Source: Halopseudomonas pertucinogena
GTDB taxonomy: Bacteria; Pseudomonadota; Gammaproteobacteria; Pseudomonadales; Pseudomonadaceae
Direction: 5' to 3'
NCBI RefSeq assembly: GCF_014646575.1
Contig: NZ_BMNN01000004.1
Coordinates: 1-64,000 of the forward strand
Length of the DNA: 64,000 nucleotides
Shown piece by piece: positions 46,897 through 58,800 of the stretch; position 1 is the stretch's first letter, and each line of letters begins with the position of its first letter. Under the pieces are notes generated by a model. That model was not told the DNA's origin. It ran no database searches and saw nothing but the letters and a program-made list of their open reading frames with translations. A program made the position numbers and the translations under genes.

Positions 46897-49224
46897 TTAC
46901 TTCCTGAGATTTCGGGCATTGGCGAACAGGTTGGCAAAGGTAGCACCTGACTGCGCCCCCGGACCAGAGCGGTCTTTCTCCGCCCGGGGCGCCCGGGCAC
47001 CCCTGCGCTCATTGCCGCCGGTACCGCCACGCGTGCGCTCGACGGCGCCGGGCTGATCGCCCATGCGCATGGTCAGACTGATGCGCTGACGCGGTACGTC
47101 CACCTCCAGCACCTTGACCTTGACGATATCGCCCGCCTTGACCACATCCCGCGGGTCCTTGACGAAGCTGTCGGCCAGCATGGAGATATGCACCAGGCCG
47201 TCCTGATGCACACCGATGTCGACAAAGGCGCCGAAGTTCGCCACGTTGCTCACCACGCCCTCCAATACCATGCCCGGCTCCAGGTCACTGATCTTCTCCA
47301 CCCCTTCCTGGAAGGCGGCAGCCTTGAACTCCGGACGCGGGTCGCGGCCGGGCTTGTCCAGCTCGCTGAGAATGTCGGTGATGGTCGGAATACCGAAGTG
47401 CTCGTCGGTGAAGCGTGCCGGGTCCAGCTTGCGCAGGAAGGCCGAATCACCGATCAGGCTGCGGATGTCCCGGCCGGTCTGTTCGGCGATGCGGTTGACC
47501 AGCGGGTAGGCTTCGGGGTGTACCGCCGAGGCATCCAGCGGGTTGTCGCCGCCCATGACCCGCAGGAACCCCGCCGCCTGTTCAAAGGTCTTGGCACCCA
47601 GCCGGGAGACCTTGAGCAGCTCCTTGCGGCTGTGGAAGGCGCCGTGCTGGTCGCGGTATTCGACGATGTTCTGGGCGATGGTCGGGTTCAGCCCGGATAC
47701 CCGCGTCAGCAGCGCTGCCGAGGCGGTGTTCAGATCGACGCCGACCGCGTTCACGCAGTCCTCGACCACCGCATCCAGGCTGCGCGCCAGCTTCATCTGT
47801 GACACGTCATGCTGGTACTGGCCGACGCCGATGGCCTTGGGTTCGATCTTGACCAGCTCGGCGAGCGGATCCTGCAGGCGCCGGCCGATGGAGACCGCAC
47901 CGCGATAGGTCACGTCCAGATCCGGAAACTCCTTCGCCGCCAGTTCGGAGGCCGAGTACACCGAAGCGCCGGCCTCGGACACGGTGACCTTCTGCATCTT
48001 CAGTTCCGGACAGGCCTTGAGCAGGTCGCCGGCCAGCTTGTCGGTCTCCCGCGAGGCGGTGCCGTTGCCGATGGCCAGCAGGCTGACCTGGTGCTTGCGG
48101 CACAACGCGCCGAGCACCGCCAGAGACTGGTCCCACTGGTTGCGCGGCGCGTGGGGGAAGATGGTCGCGGTATCCAGCAATTTGCCGGTGGCATCCACCA
48201 CCGCCAGCTTGACTCCGGTACGCAGGCCCGGGTCCATCGCCAGGGTCACCCGCGGACCGGCGGGTGCGGCGAGCAGCAGATCCTTGAGGTTGCTGGCGAA
48301 CACGCGGATGGCTTCATCCTCGGCCGCTTCACGCAGCTCTCCCAGCAGCTCGGTTTCCATCTGCCCGAGCAACTTGACCCGCCAGGTCCAGCGCACCACT
48401 TCCTGCAGCCAGCCGTCCGCTGCCCGGCCCTGGTTGCCGATGCCGGCAGATTCGGCAATCAGCCCCTCACAGGGATGACTGGCGCCAGCGGGGGCATCCG
48501 GCTCGCCCAGTTCCAGGGCGATGCTCAGAATGCCCTCGTTGCGCCCGCGCAGAATGGCCAGCGCGCGGTGCGAGGGCACGTTGCGCAGCGGCTCGTCATA
48601 TTCGAAATAATCGCGGAACTTGGCCCCCTCCTGCTCCTTGCCGGGTACCAGCCGGGAGACCACCCGGCCGTCCTGGCGCAGGGTCTGGCGCAGACGCTCG
48701 AGCAGCCGGGCGTCCTCGCTGAAGCGCTCCATGAGGATGTACTTGGCGCCGTCCAGCGCCGCCTTGATGTCGGCCACGCCCTTGTCGGGATCGACGAATT
48801 CGGCGGCCAGCTGCTGCGGATCCAGTTCCGGGTTCTCGTACAGCTGCTCGGCCAGCGGCCCGAGGCCGGCCTCAAGCGCGATCTGGCCACGGGTGCGGCG
48901 CTTCGGCTTGTAGGGCAGATACAGATCTTCCAGGGCGGTCTTGGTTTCGGCGTTGCGGATGTCCCGCTCCAGCTCCGGGGTGAGCTTGCCCTGCTCCTGG
49001 ATACTGCCGAGGATGGTGCTGCGACGGTCTTCCAGTTCGCGCAGATAGCGCAGGCGCTCTTCCAGCTGGCGCAGCTGGGTATCATCCAGACTGCCGGTGA
49101 CTTCCTTGCGGTAGCGGGAAATGAAAGGCACGCTGGCGCCCTCGTCCAGCAGGGCTACGGTGGCGGCAACCTGCTCGGGGCGCACGCTCAGCTCAGCGGC
49201 GATGCGCGAGGCAATACTGTCCAT
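46897..49224 (-). CDS. tex: Tex family transcription accessory protein
   Basis: Nucleic-acid-binding protein of about 775 residues related to eukaryotic Spt6, linked to transcription and stress tolerance. It has the Tex N-terminal domain with [20 protein letters not shown], a YqgF-like RNase H fold ([19 protein letters not shown]), helix-hairpin-helix repeats ([20 protein letters not shown]) and a C-terminal S1 RNA-binding domain ([20 protein letters not shown]). The Gly/Arg-rich tail is typical. The ATG at 49224 fits the family; upstream in-frame codons do not. It is divergent from ompR. Confidence 0.95.
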   Translation of the reverse strand: MDSIASRIAAELSVRPEQVAATVALLDEGASVPFISRYRKEVTGSLDDTQLRQLEERLRYLRELEDRRSTILGSIQEQGKLTPELERDIRNAETKTALEDLYLPYKPKRRTRGQIALEAGLGPLAEQLYENPELDPQQLAAEFVDPDKGVADIKAALDGAKYILMERFSEDARLLERLRQTLRQDGRVVSRLVPGKEQEGAKFRDYFEYDEPLRNVPSHRALAILRGRNEGILSIALELGEPDAPAGASHPCEGLIAESAGIGNQGRAADGWLQEVVRWTWRVKLLGQMETELLGELREAAEDEAIRVFASNLKDLLLAAPAGPRVTLAMDPGLRTGVKLAVVDATGKLLDTATIFPHAPRNQWDQSLAVLGALCRKHQVSLLAIGNGTASRETDKLAGDLLKACPELKMQKVTVSEAGASVYSASELAAKEFPDLDVTYRGAVSIGRRLQDPLAELVKIEPKAIGVGQYQHDVSQMKLARSLDAVVEDCVNAVGVDLNTASAALLTRVSGLNPTIAQNIVEYRDQHGAFHSRKELLKVSRLGAKTFEQAAGFLRVMGGDNPLDASAVHPEAYPLVNRIAEQTGRDIRSLIGDSAFLRKLDPARFTDEHFGIPTITDILSELDKPGRDPRPEFKAAAFQEGVEKISDLEPGMVLEGVVSNVANFGAFVDIGVHQDGLVHISMLADSFVKDPRDVVKAGDIVKVKVLEVDVPRQRISLTMRMGDQPGAVERTRGGTGGNERRGARAPRAEKDRSGPGAQSGATFANLFANARNLRK

Positions 49225-49368
49225 TGGGTCTGTATCCACATCAGTTGACTCAAGCGCGGCAGTATAACCCCCCGTGGCAGTCGCGGCGAAACCTCTTGTA
49301 ACAATGGCCATGTCGCGGTACCACTGGCATCAGCGACAATGTCACCCTGCTAAATAGGTGGTTGAATA

Positions 49369-50094
49369 ATGACCAATACTGAAGGCGAGAAGATTCTGAT
49401 CGTGGACGACGACGCCCGCTTGCGTCGTCTGCTGGAACGTTTTCTGAGTGAGCAGGGTTACCGGGTGCGCGCCGTCGAGGACACCGCGCAGATGGACCGC
49501 CTGCTGGATCGCGAGCTGTATTCGCTGATCGTGCTGGATCTGATGCTGCCGGGTGAGGATGGCCTCAAGGCCTGCGAGCGCCTGCGCGAGCGGGGCAACA
49601 CCACGCCCATCATCATGCTCACCGCCAAGGGCGACGAGACCAGCCGCATCCAGGGCCTGGAACTGGGTGCGGATGATTATCTGCCCAAGCCGTTCAACCC
49701 GCGGGAGCTGGTGGCACGGATCAAGGCGGTGCTGCGCCGTCAGGCGCCGCAGATCCCGGGCGCGCCCAGCATCGAGGATGACGAGGTGACCTTCGGCGAC
49801 TTCGTGCTCAGCCTGGCGACCCGGGAGCTCAAGCGCGGCGATGAGGTGCACATGCTGACCTCCGGCGAGTTTTCCGTGCTCAAGGCACTGGTGCACCACC
49901 CGCGCATTCCGCTGACCCGGGACAAGCTGATGCAGCTGGCCCGGGGCCGGGAATGGGACGCGCTGGAGCGCTCCATCGACGTGCAGATCTCGCGCCTGCG
50001 CCGGCTGCTGGAACCCGATCCGTCCAAGCCCCGCTATATCCAGACCGTCTGGGGGGTGGGATACGTATTCGTGCCGGATGGTCAGCAACAGTGA
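49369..50094 (+). CDS. ompR: OmpR-family response regulator (AmgR-like)
   Basis: DNA-binding response regulator of 241 residues. The receiver domain has phosphoacceptor Asp57 in VLDLMLPGEDG and the acidic pair in IVDDDARL. The winged-helix output domain includes RPRIPLTRDKLMQLARGREW-like sequence and SIDVQISRLRRLLEPDP. The order tex / ompR-envZ matches the P. aeruginosa amgRS locus, which controls the envelope-stress response to aminoglycosides; that function is inferred from context. It overlaps envZ by 4 nt. Confidence 0.95.
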   Translation: MTNTEGEKILIVDDDARLRRLLERFLSEQGYRVRAVEDTAQMDRLLDRELYSLIVLDLMLPGEDGLKACERLRERGNTTPIIMLTAKGDETSRIQGLELGADDYLPKPFNPRELVARIKAVLRRQAPQIPGAPSIEDDEVTFGDFVLSLATRELKRGDEVHMLTSGEFSVLKALVHHPRIPLTRDKLMQLARGREWDALERSIDVQISRLRRLLEPDPSKPRYIQTVWGVGYVFVPDGQQQ

Positions 50095-51401
50095 AGGGTG
50101 GCCCGGGCTGGCACCCGCTGCTGCCCCGCAGTTTCTTTGCCCGCACCCTGCTGCTGGTACTGCTGACTCTGCTGTTCTCCAAGATCCTCACGCTGGTCTA
50201 TCTGATGAGCAACGAGGACCTGCTGGTCGACCGGCAGTACAGTCACGGTACCGCGATGATGGTCCACGCCTACTGGGCCAGCGGCCCGGAGGCCCGCAGC
50301 GATCTGGAACGGCTGACCGGCATGCGACTGGTGCACCATAGCCTGGTTCCCCCCGGGGAAGTGCACTGGCCCTATTCCGGCGTGTTCACCCGGCAGCTGC
50401 GTGACGAGCTGGGTGACCGCACCCAGATCCGCGTGCAGACCCAGGAACAGCCGGCCATCTGGGTGCATCAGCCCAGCTATGACGACTACTGGCTGAAGGT
50501 CCCGCTGTATGCCCACCCCCTGCGTGGCCAGCGCCTCGGGCTGGTGATGACCTGGCTGGCGCTGATCGTGATGCTTTCCACCGCTACCGCCTGGATGTTC
50601 GTGCGCCAGCTCAACCGGCCGCTGAAGACCCTCGAGCGTGCCGCCCAGCGTATCGGCCAGGGCCACAGCGTCCGCTTGCTGGATACCAGCGGCCCGGCGG
50701 AGATCGCCGAAGTCTACCGGGCCTTCAATCAGATGGCCCAGGATGTCGAGCAGGCCAACAGTGACCGCGCGCTGCTGCTCGCCGGGGTATCCCACGACCT
50801 GCGCACACCCTTGACCCGCATGCGGCTGTCCACCGAACTGATGGCCGATGTCGAGCCGGAGCTGACCGAAGGCATGATCCGCGACATCGAAGACATGGAC
50901 GCCATTCTCGATCAGTTCATGGCTTATATCCGCGACGGCAGCGCGGAGCCGATCGAACCCTGCGATCTCAACGAGCTGATCAGCGAGGTAGTGGCCCCGC
51001 TGAACATGACCGAGCAGCGGGTAGCGCTGTATCTGCAGCCGCTACCCGAGCTGGCGCTGCGGCGCCTGTCGGTCAAGCGGATGCTGACCAACCTGGTGGA
51101 GAACGCTCTCAATCACGGGGTGGAGGGGGTCGAGGTGACCAGCCATCTGGAGCGCAGCAGCATACAGCCCTGCGTGGTGGTGAGTGTGCTCGATCGCGGT
51201 CCCGGGGTGGACCAGAGCAAGGGGCAGGATCTCTTCACCCCGTTCATCCGGGGCGACCGGGCCCGGTCCACCAAGGGCACCGGGCTGGGGCTGGCCATCG
51301 TCAAACGCATCGCCGACGGCCACGGCATCAGTGTGCAGCTACTCAACCGAACGGGTGGCGGCACCGAGGCACGGTTGAGTTTCCCGGTCCCGTCTCACTG
51401 A
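50091..51401 (+). CDS. envZ: EnvZ-family sensor histidine kinase (AmgS-like)
   Basis: Two-helix membrane sensor kinase of 436 residues. TM1 is at about 18-38, a periplasmic domain follows, and TM2 is at about 150-170 (LVMTWLALIVMLSTATAWMF). A HAMP linker leads to the H-box GVSHDLRTPLTRMRLS with His235, then NLVENALNHG, DRGPG and GTGLGLAIVKR. The start is GTG at 50091 overlapping the ompR stop (GTGA), giving tight coupling; the longer frame from 49953 lies in ompR. Its end overlaps the convergent chpC by 7 nt. Confidence 0.94.
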   Translation: MKGGPGWHPLLPRSFFARTLLLVLLTLLFSKILTLVYLMSNEDLLVDRQYSHGTAMMVHAYWASGPEARSDLERLTGMRLVHHSLVPPGEVHWPYSGVFTRQLRDELGDRTQIRVQTQEQPAIWVHQPSYDDYWLKVPLYAHPLRGQRLGLVMTWLALIVMLSTATAWMFVRQLNRPLKTLERAAQRIGQGHSVRLLDTSGPAEIAEVYRAFNQMAQDVEQANSDRALLLAGVSHDLRTPLTRMRLSTELMADVEPELTEGMIRDIEDMDAILDQFMAYIRDGSAEPIEPCDLNELISEVVAPLNMTEQRVALYLQPLPELALRRLSVKRMLTNLVENALNHGVEGVEVTSHLERSSIQPCVVVSVLDRGPGVDQSKGQDLFTPFIRGDRARSTKGTGLGLAIVKRIADGHGISVQLLNRTGGGTEARLSFPVPSH

Positions 51402-51856
51402 GCGGCGGCCTGCGCCAGCGCCTGCTCGATGGCCGCCAGATCCGGAATCAGCAAGGAGCGCTCCTCGTCGGCCAGACTGACGAGCTGGCTGACAAAGCCG
51501 CTGCCGCCGGCCACCCTTCCGATCTCCCCGCGCAGAACGCGCCGGGAACGGGGGATACCAGCAACCCGCAGGGCAATGAAGCGCAACCGCTCGTCGCCGC
51601 CGACGGCGTTGAGGATCAGCATGCGCGGGGCAACGTCCGGCGCCAGCGGGGGCTGGCCCAGCAGTTGCGCCGCATCCGCCAGCGGTATGCGCTGATCACG
51701 CCAGTTCGCCCAGCCGAGGAACCAGTCGGGGCCCTGCGCAGCCGTCTCGACAAGACGGTAACCGACCAGCTCCGCGACCGCCACGTTAGGCAGCAGCAAC
51801 GGCTCGGCGGTGAGTGGAATGATCAGTCCGTTGAGACTATCCAGTGCATCTGACAT
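51395..51856 (-). CDS. chpC: CheW-like adaptor ChpC
   Basis: A 153-residue CheW-domain protein, last gene of the pil-chp chemosensory operon. The CheW fold is seen in LIIPLTAEPLLLPNVAVAEL, WFLGWANWRDQRIPLADAAQ and RMLILNAVGG. In P. aeruginosa ChpC links additional receptors to ChpA and is not essential for twitching. It follows chpB by 25 nt. The AraC-type chpD and chpE genes found next in P. aeruginosa are absent; envZ is the neighbour. Confidence 0.85.
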   Translation of the reverse strand: MSDALDSLNGLIIPLTAEPLLLPNVAVAELVGYRLVETAAQGPDWFLGWANWRDQRIPLADAAQLLGQPPLAPDVAPRMLILNAVGGDERLRFIALRVAGIPRSRRVLRGEIGRVAGGSGFVSQLVSLADEERSLLIPDLAAIEQALAQAAAQ

Positions 51857-51881
51857 ACATCATCCTCTTGCCCGGCGACGC

Positions 51882-52835
51882 TCACTGGGGCGCCGGGCGT
51901 TCCTGTTCCAGCCATTGGCGCATGGCCATGGCCAACTCTTCGGGTGAGCCCTGCAGACAGCTGTAGCCGGCCCGTTGCACCGCCTCGGGCATGGTGGCAC
52001 AGGCCGAGCTATCCGCGCTCTGGGTCCACACCTGCATTCCCTGACGACGCAGGCGGCCGCAGGCATCCACGCCGTCCTCGCCCATGCCGCTGAAGATGAT
52101 CGCTCCACAGTGCGGTGCGAACGCCGCCGCCACTTCGTCCAGCAGCATGCCGATCGCTGGCTGGTAGGCACCCGACCAGCCGCCTTCCTGCAGACATATC
52201 CGTTTCCCGGCGTCGAAGCTCAGGGCCCGGCTGATCGGCGCCACCAGTACTTCGCCCGGCTGCAGCCGGGCACCTTCCTCACAGTTGAGTATGCGCCAGC
52301 CGTTCTCGCGCCCGAGGATCCGCGGCAGCTGATGCTCGAACCCAGCATCGATATGCTGGGCGTAGACAAAGGCCACCGGCAGCGAATCGGGCAGCAGATC
52401 CAGAAACCGCTTCACCGCTGCCGGTCCACCGAGGGATGCGCCCAGCAGCCACACGCAGCAGGCCGGCTCGGGCGCTACCGCCGGGGCCAGCTGCGGGACA
52501 CCCGCCGGCGCACCCGCCAGCTTGCTGAGCTTGCCCAGCAGACGGCGCTGCCAGCGGGGAAAATCCTCATCACGCTGCGCCGGAATCTCGTCGTTACCCA
52601 GCAGCACCGGGACGTCGCTGTGTTCCAGCAGCCAATCCACCAGCGCCGAATCCTCTTCCATATCCAGCAGCCAGAGGTCGGTGGCGACCTCGGCCAGCTG
52701 CGGCGGGCCCAATCGCAGCGGCGGCGCGTCGAACACCACCGCGTAACCAAGGCGCCGGACCGTCTCGCTCAGGCTGCGGCGCCTGTCATCACAGGCCACC
52801 AGCAGCGCTACAGCGGGCGCGGCGATCTCAGTCAC
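51882..52835 (-). CDS. chpB: Chemotaxis methylesterase ChpB (CheB family)
   Basis: Removes methyl groups from the receptor PilJ. The 317-residue protein has the catalytic triad of CheB methylesterases: Ser134 in LLGASLGGPAAV, His161 in VYAQHIDAGF, and Asp254 in SGMGEDGVDACG. The N-terminal 110 residues resemble a degenerate receiver (LWLLDMEED), which may no longer be phosphorylated. It overlaps the chpA end by 8 nt. It works opposite to PilK. Confidence 0.92.
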   Translation of the reverse strand: MTEIAAPAVALLVACDDRRRSLSETVRRLGYAVVFDAPPLRLGPPQLAEVATDLWLLDMEEDSALVDWLLEHSDVPVLLGNDEIPAQRDEDFPRWQRRLLGKLSKLAGAPAGVPQLAPAVAPEPACCVWLLGASLGGPAAVKRFLDLLPDSLPVAFVYAQHIDAGFEHQLPRILGRENGWRILNCEEGARLQPGEVLVAPISRALSFDAGKRICLQEGGWSGAYQPAIGMLLDEVAAAFAPHCGAIIFSGMGEDGVDACGRLRRQGMQVWTQSADSSACATMPEAVQRAGYSCLQGSPEELAMAMRQWLEQERPAPQ

Positions 52836-55800
52836 CCGCCTCGACCAGACTGCCTATCAGTTCGAGAAGCTGCGCTTCCTGATAGGGTTTGCCCAGATAC
52901 TCGTTGACCCCCAGGCTCCGCGCCCGCTCCCGGTGTTTCTCGCCGGTCCGGGAGGTGATCATGATGATCGGCAGATCCTGCAGCCGCTCGTCATGGCGTA
53001 CGAGGGTGGCAACCTCGAAGCCGTCCATGCGCGGCATCTCGATGTCCAGCAGCATGATGTCCGGCTGCAGATCCTGCAGCTGGGCGATGGCGTCCACCCC
53101 GTCCTTGGCGGTCACCACCTCCATGCCGTGGCGCTCGAGCAGTCGGCTGGTCACCTTGCGAACGGTGATGGAGTCGTCCACCACCATGACCAGGGTGGCG
53201 CGGTCTTCCACCGCGGAGGGCTGCTCGATGCGCTGCTGGTGCTGGGCATGGGCCTGCTGGGCGCGGATCACCGCCAGGAGATCGAGGATCACCACCACTC
53301 GGCCATCCCCGAGGATGGTCGCGCCGGAGATACCCGACACCACGGCAAACTGCTTGCCGAGGTTCTTCACCACGATCTCCCGCGAGCCGGCCAGCGAGTC
53401 GACCTGCACCGCGATGCTGTGCTCGGCGCCGCGTACCAGGATTACCGGCAGCGGCAGGCTGTGGCCGCTGAGCCTGGGCTGCTGGCCGGTCGCCAGCAGG
53501 TCGCCCAGATAGCGCAGATCGTAATGCTTGCCGGCATACTCGAACGGCGGCGCCCCCGGTGCGTAGTAGGCTTCCAGCTCGTAGCCGGATACCCGCACGA
53601 TCCCCTCGATGGTGTTCAGCGGAATGGCGTACAGGTCATCGCCGGAGTACACCATCAGCGCCCGGTTCACCGACACGGTGAACGGCAGCCGGATGATGAA
53701 GGTGGTGCCCTGGCCGGGCTCGGTGGTGAGCGTCATGCTGCCACCCAGCTGCTTGATCTCGCTGTTGACCACATCCATGCCCACCCCGCGGCCGGAGATC
53801 TGCGTCACCTGGGCGGCGGTACTGAAACCGGCCTCGAGGATGAACTGCAGGATTTCCTGATCGGTCAGGTTGGCGTCGGCATCCATCAGCCCGCGCTCGA
53901 TGGCCTTGCGCCGCACGGCTTCAAGGTCGATACCCCGTCCGTCGTCGCTCAGCCGCAGCAGGATCTCGCCGCCTTCGCGCTCGAGCTCCAGGGTAATACG
54001 TCCTTCCGCAGGCTTGCCCAGCTCGGCCCGCCGCTCGGGCGTCTCGATGCCATGGTCCACCGCGTTGCGCAGCATGTGCTCCAGCGGGCTCATCATCCGC
54101 TCCAGCACGCTGCGGTCCATCTCCCCTTCGGCATTGGCGACCACCAGCTCGATCTGCTTGCCGACTTCCGTCGATACCTGACGGACCACCCGACGCAGGC
54201 GCGGCAGCAGCCGCTCGAAGGGCACCATGCGGGTGCGCATGAGACCTTCCTGCAGCTCGGTGTTGACCCGTGCCTGCTGCAGCAGCAGGGTCTCTGCATC
54301 ACGGCTGCGGGTGGCGAGGGTTTCCTTGAGGTCGAGCATGTCCGATGCCGACTCGAACAGCGATCGGGACAGCTGTTGCAGCTGCGAGTAGCGGTCCATC
54401 TCCAGCGGGTCGAAATCCTCGTAACCCTGTTCGATCTCTTCCTGGTGGCGGGACAGGATCTGGGCCTGGGTTTCCATGTCCAGGCGCCGCAGCTGGTCGC
54501 GTACCCGTTCGATGGTGCTCTCCATGTCGTTGAGCGTATGGCTGATATCGCTGACCTGCTGCTCGACCCGGCCACGGAAGATGGACGTCTCACCCGCCAG
54601 GTTGACCAGCTCCTCCAGCAACGCGGCCGGCACCTTGACGGTTTCCTGCACGCTGGCGCGGCTGGTACCGGCGGCTTCATCCCGGCCTACGCCCATGGCG
54701 TCGCGCAGGATCTGCCGCACATCGGCCAGGGTGCGTCCCGCGGCGGCGGGATCCGGGGCAGCCATGGGCGCACCGGTCGGGCGCGCCGCCGGTACCGGCA
54801 GTTCCCAGCTGACCTGCTCGATGCCCTGACCCTGCGCCAGCTGCTCTATCGCTGCCTGCAACCGGGACAGCTGCAGCTGCAGCTGCGGCTGGTCGCTCTC
54901 ACCGGTCTGGTGCAGGGCCTGCTCCAGCTCTCTGGCCTGCTCGGCGAGGGCCTGCTGGCCCGCCAGACGTGCGCTGCCCTTCAGCGTCTGCAGACGATGC
55001 AGCAGGTCGAGCGAGGCCTGCGGATCGCCCTGCAACTGGCCGACCAGTGCGGCGCAGGGCTGCAGCAGCTCGCGGGCTTCCTCGATGAACATGCCGAGCA
55101 TGCCGGGCACCGTCGGCTGTGGCTCCGGGGTAACAGGCGGTTCGGCCGTGGCCGCTTGCTGAGGTGCCGCTTCGGGCAGCTCGGCCGTACCCTCCGTCGG
55201 TAGCCTGGGCGGCTGATCCGGTGCCGCGCGGAAGTCGCGGATGGCCCGGACCAGGCCCATGCCGTCGCTGATCGAACGGCCGGCCAGAATGCCCTCGACC
55301 ATTTCGGCGAGGCTGTCCTGGCACGCCAGAAGCAAGGCAGGCAGCCCCTCGACAAGTTCGAAACGCTTGCCGACCAGACCCTCGTAGAGGAATTCGAGCT
55401 CGTGGGCCAGATCCCCCACCGGACGGATCTCGGCCATGCGGGCACCACCCTTGAGGGTGTGCAGGTCGCGAAGCACCGCATGCAGCGGGGCTTCCTCGGC
55501 GGGCTCGGCAAGCCATTGCGTGAGGCTGCCGGCGGCGCTGTCGAGAATCTCCTGGGCTTCTTCGAGGAAGATATCCACCAGTTCGTCGTCGGTACCGGCG
55601 TCGGTCGGATCCCACAGCCCTGCGGACGGCGCCGCCGGGGCCGAAGGCCCTCTGTCGGCATCCGATTCCGCCGTCTCGGCGTGCGGGTCGCCGGTTCCCA
55701 GCGGCTGGGAGAACAATTCCTGCAACAGCTGCAACTCACCGCTGGCCGACTGCACATGCTGGTGGGCCGCGACCTGGTCCATCATCGCGATCAGCCGCTC

Positions 55801-58800
55801 GTGACCCTGGGCAAGACTGCTGGCGACCTCGTCGGAGAAAGGCAGACGCTGGCCGACCAGCGCTTCGTGTACATCCTCAAGCCCCTGGCAGAGCTCTTCG
55901 ATCGGCCCCAGCTCCACATCCTGGGCGACGTCCGCCAGCGCGCGCAGCGCCCTTGCCAGAGCGGCGTGATCGATCTGCCTGCCCTGCGCCAGCTCGTCGG
56001 AAGCATCCAGCAGCAGCTCGATGCCCTCGGTGAGGAAGATCGACAGCAGGTCCGTATCGCTGCCCCCTTCCAGCTGGGCGCGGCTGCTCTCGCGCTCCTC
56101 CATGGCCTGCCCGTACAGGGCATCCAGTCGCGACAGCAGTTCCTCGCTGCCGGCTATCGGCTGGCGGGCGTCGCCCTGCGCCAGCCATTGCTCCAGCTTG
56201 TCCACCGCATCGCCCAGCAGCTCCGCCAGCGGGCGGTCGGCCGGGATCAGGTTGGTCTTGAAGTCCTTGGCCAGTTTCTCCAGCGGCGTGGCCAGTTGCG
56301 CTACCGGCTGGATACCCGCCATGTGGGCGCTGCCCTTGAGCGTATGCAATGCCCGCTGCAACGCATCGCTCAGGGGCTGCGGCAGGCTCTGCTCGCACTT
56401 CTCGAGGAAGCCGCGGATCTGGCCGATATGGGCTTCGGTTTCGGTGCGGAAGATCTTCAGCAGCAGCGGGTCGAGCTCGCCGGACATCGGCTCCGCCGCC
56501 TCCGCAGGGAGATCGTGCTCCTCGACGGCGACCACCGGCAGCTCCGGTTCCGGCTCGTCGGCCTGTGGCAGCGTGTCGAGCCGTTCCGGCAGTGTCGCAT
56601 CCTGCGCTTGTTCCGCAGCGTCCTCAAGCGGCTCCAGGGTAATGTTTTCCAGCCCCTCATCCGGAAGCGATTCGTCGAGGGGCTGCGGCTCGTCGAACTG
56701 TCCGAAGTCGAGGTCCTCCACGGCATCGGCGATCTGTACGTCGACTTCCGGCAGCTCGGTGATCTCGAACTCCAGCACCTCCTCGTCGGCCACGTCCGGA
56801 CCCTGCCATGCCGTGAAAGGCTCCTCGGCAACCGTCGGCTCCCCGGGCACCTCCGCAGTCGGTTCGAGCGCTGCGCCGGTGTCGTCACCTTCCGACGCAT
56901 CGGCAAGCTCGAAGGTCGGCTCGATGTCTGCCGACTCCTCTGCGGATTCCGGCGAGTTCGCCTGCGCCCCCTCCAGGCTGACCGGTTCCGTGAGGGTTTC
57001 GCCACGGGACAGCATTTCGGCCTGCCCGGCCAGCCGGTCGACCACCGGTGATGGCGCGGCCCGCCCGGCAGCAAAGTCTTCCAGCAGGCCGGGCATCAGT
57101 TCGCGCACGGCATTGACCACGGCAAACACGGCCGGGCTGGCTTCGACGTTGCCATCGATCACCCGGTTGAGCATGTTCTCCACCGCCCAGGCTAGTTCCG
57201 CGAGGATGCTCGCCTTGACCATGCGGCCACTGCCCTTGAGGGTGTGGAAGGCGCGCCGCACTTCGGTGCGGGCGGCCTTGTTGTCCGGGTCGGCCTGCCA
57301 CTGGGGGCTGTATTCGTCCAGTGTCTCGAGCACCTCGCCGACTTCCTCGACGAAGATTTCCAGCAGCTCGGGATCGAGCTCATCTTCATCCTCGTCCGGC
57401 TCCGCTGCGACGGCCTGCGCCGGCTCGTCCGCTAGAACTGCCGGGTCGTCCTGCTCTTCCTCGGCGAGCAGAGCCGGCAGATCTGCCGGCGCGTAGCCGA
57501 GCACCGCGAGACAGCCCTCGGCGGCAGCGAGAATCCCCTCACCCCGGTCGATGTCATCCCGGGCAACCCGCTCCAGGTAGTAGTCGATCCCGGAAATGAC
57601 ATCGGCCAGGGTATCCAGCGCTTCCCAGTCAGGCCTGCGCTGGCGGACAAACAGCTCACGATGGATGTACAGCCGGCAGGCGGCAACCACATTGGCGGCG
57701 CGTTCCAGCGGCAGCATGGCCAGTCCGCCGCGGATGCTGTTCAGCAGCTCGTCAACCGGCTCCAGCAGACTGAAATCCCATTGGGCGGCGATGAACGCAT
57801 TGATCGCCTCACGGGTCTGCTCCAGCGCATTGCGCGCCTCCAGCACGACCTGCTGCTGGATCTGCAGGATCTCGCCGGCGTCAGCCAGCTGGCTGCCCTG
57901 ACTGCCCTGTGCCGGGCCATCGGCGGCCACACGCTCCATTGCCAGAATGCCGTGCATGCTGGCTTCGACATAGAGCATGCCACCGGCGATTTCCATCAGC
58001 TGGGCATCGGCGGGCGGCTCGTCGGCCAGGGTCATCTGTTCGACCCGCTCTATCTGTTCCTGCAGCACCCGGCGCGGCTGCCCCAGGCCCAGCACCGCAA
58101 GGGTATCGGCGATGCGCTTCATGTCCGGCAGCAGGCCGTCGAGGTCCTGCTGGCTGCGCGAGGTGCTGCGGACGAACAGGTCGAGGCGCTCCTTGACCTG
58201 CAGCAGCTCCTCGTTCAGCGCCACAGCCACCGACTGCATGGTGTCCTTGTCGGGTCCGACCAGACGGCTGTGGGACTCGCTGGCGGGGGCTGGCTCCTCC
58301 TGCCACAGGGCAGCCAGTTGATAATGCTCGCGCAGGGCACTGAGACGCGGGGTATCACCGGCGCTCTTGGCGACATAGAAAAGCAGATTGCGCAGCAGTT
58401 CGGAGTTGGGTTCGCGACTGGCGATGCTGGCGGCATCCTCCAGCAGATCGCGCAGCTCCCGGTCGCCCAGGCGCAGCAACTGGCGTATCGCGGCACCGTT
58501 CTCGATGCTGCCGTGCCCGAGCCCTTCGGCGACCCCGGCGAAGACCGCCCAGAGCTCGGCAAAACGGGTCCCGGTGCAGAGTTGCTGCAGCCGATCGAAC
58601 ACCCGGGCCATCTGATGGCTGTTGCGCTCCACGTCCTGTCCGCGAATGATCGCCGCGTGGGTGATCTGCATGGCCTGACGCAGTTTGCGCAGCTGCAGCA
58701 ACACCCCCTCGCTGGCGAAGTCGACGCCCGGCTGCTGCGGTTGCGGCTCGCCGGTCTTCAGCCGGGGATTGAATACCGCAGTCTCGGTCAGCAAGTTTTC

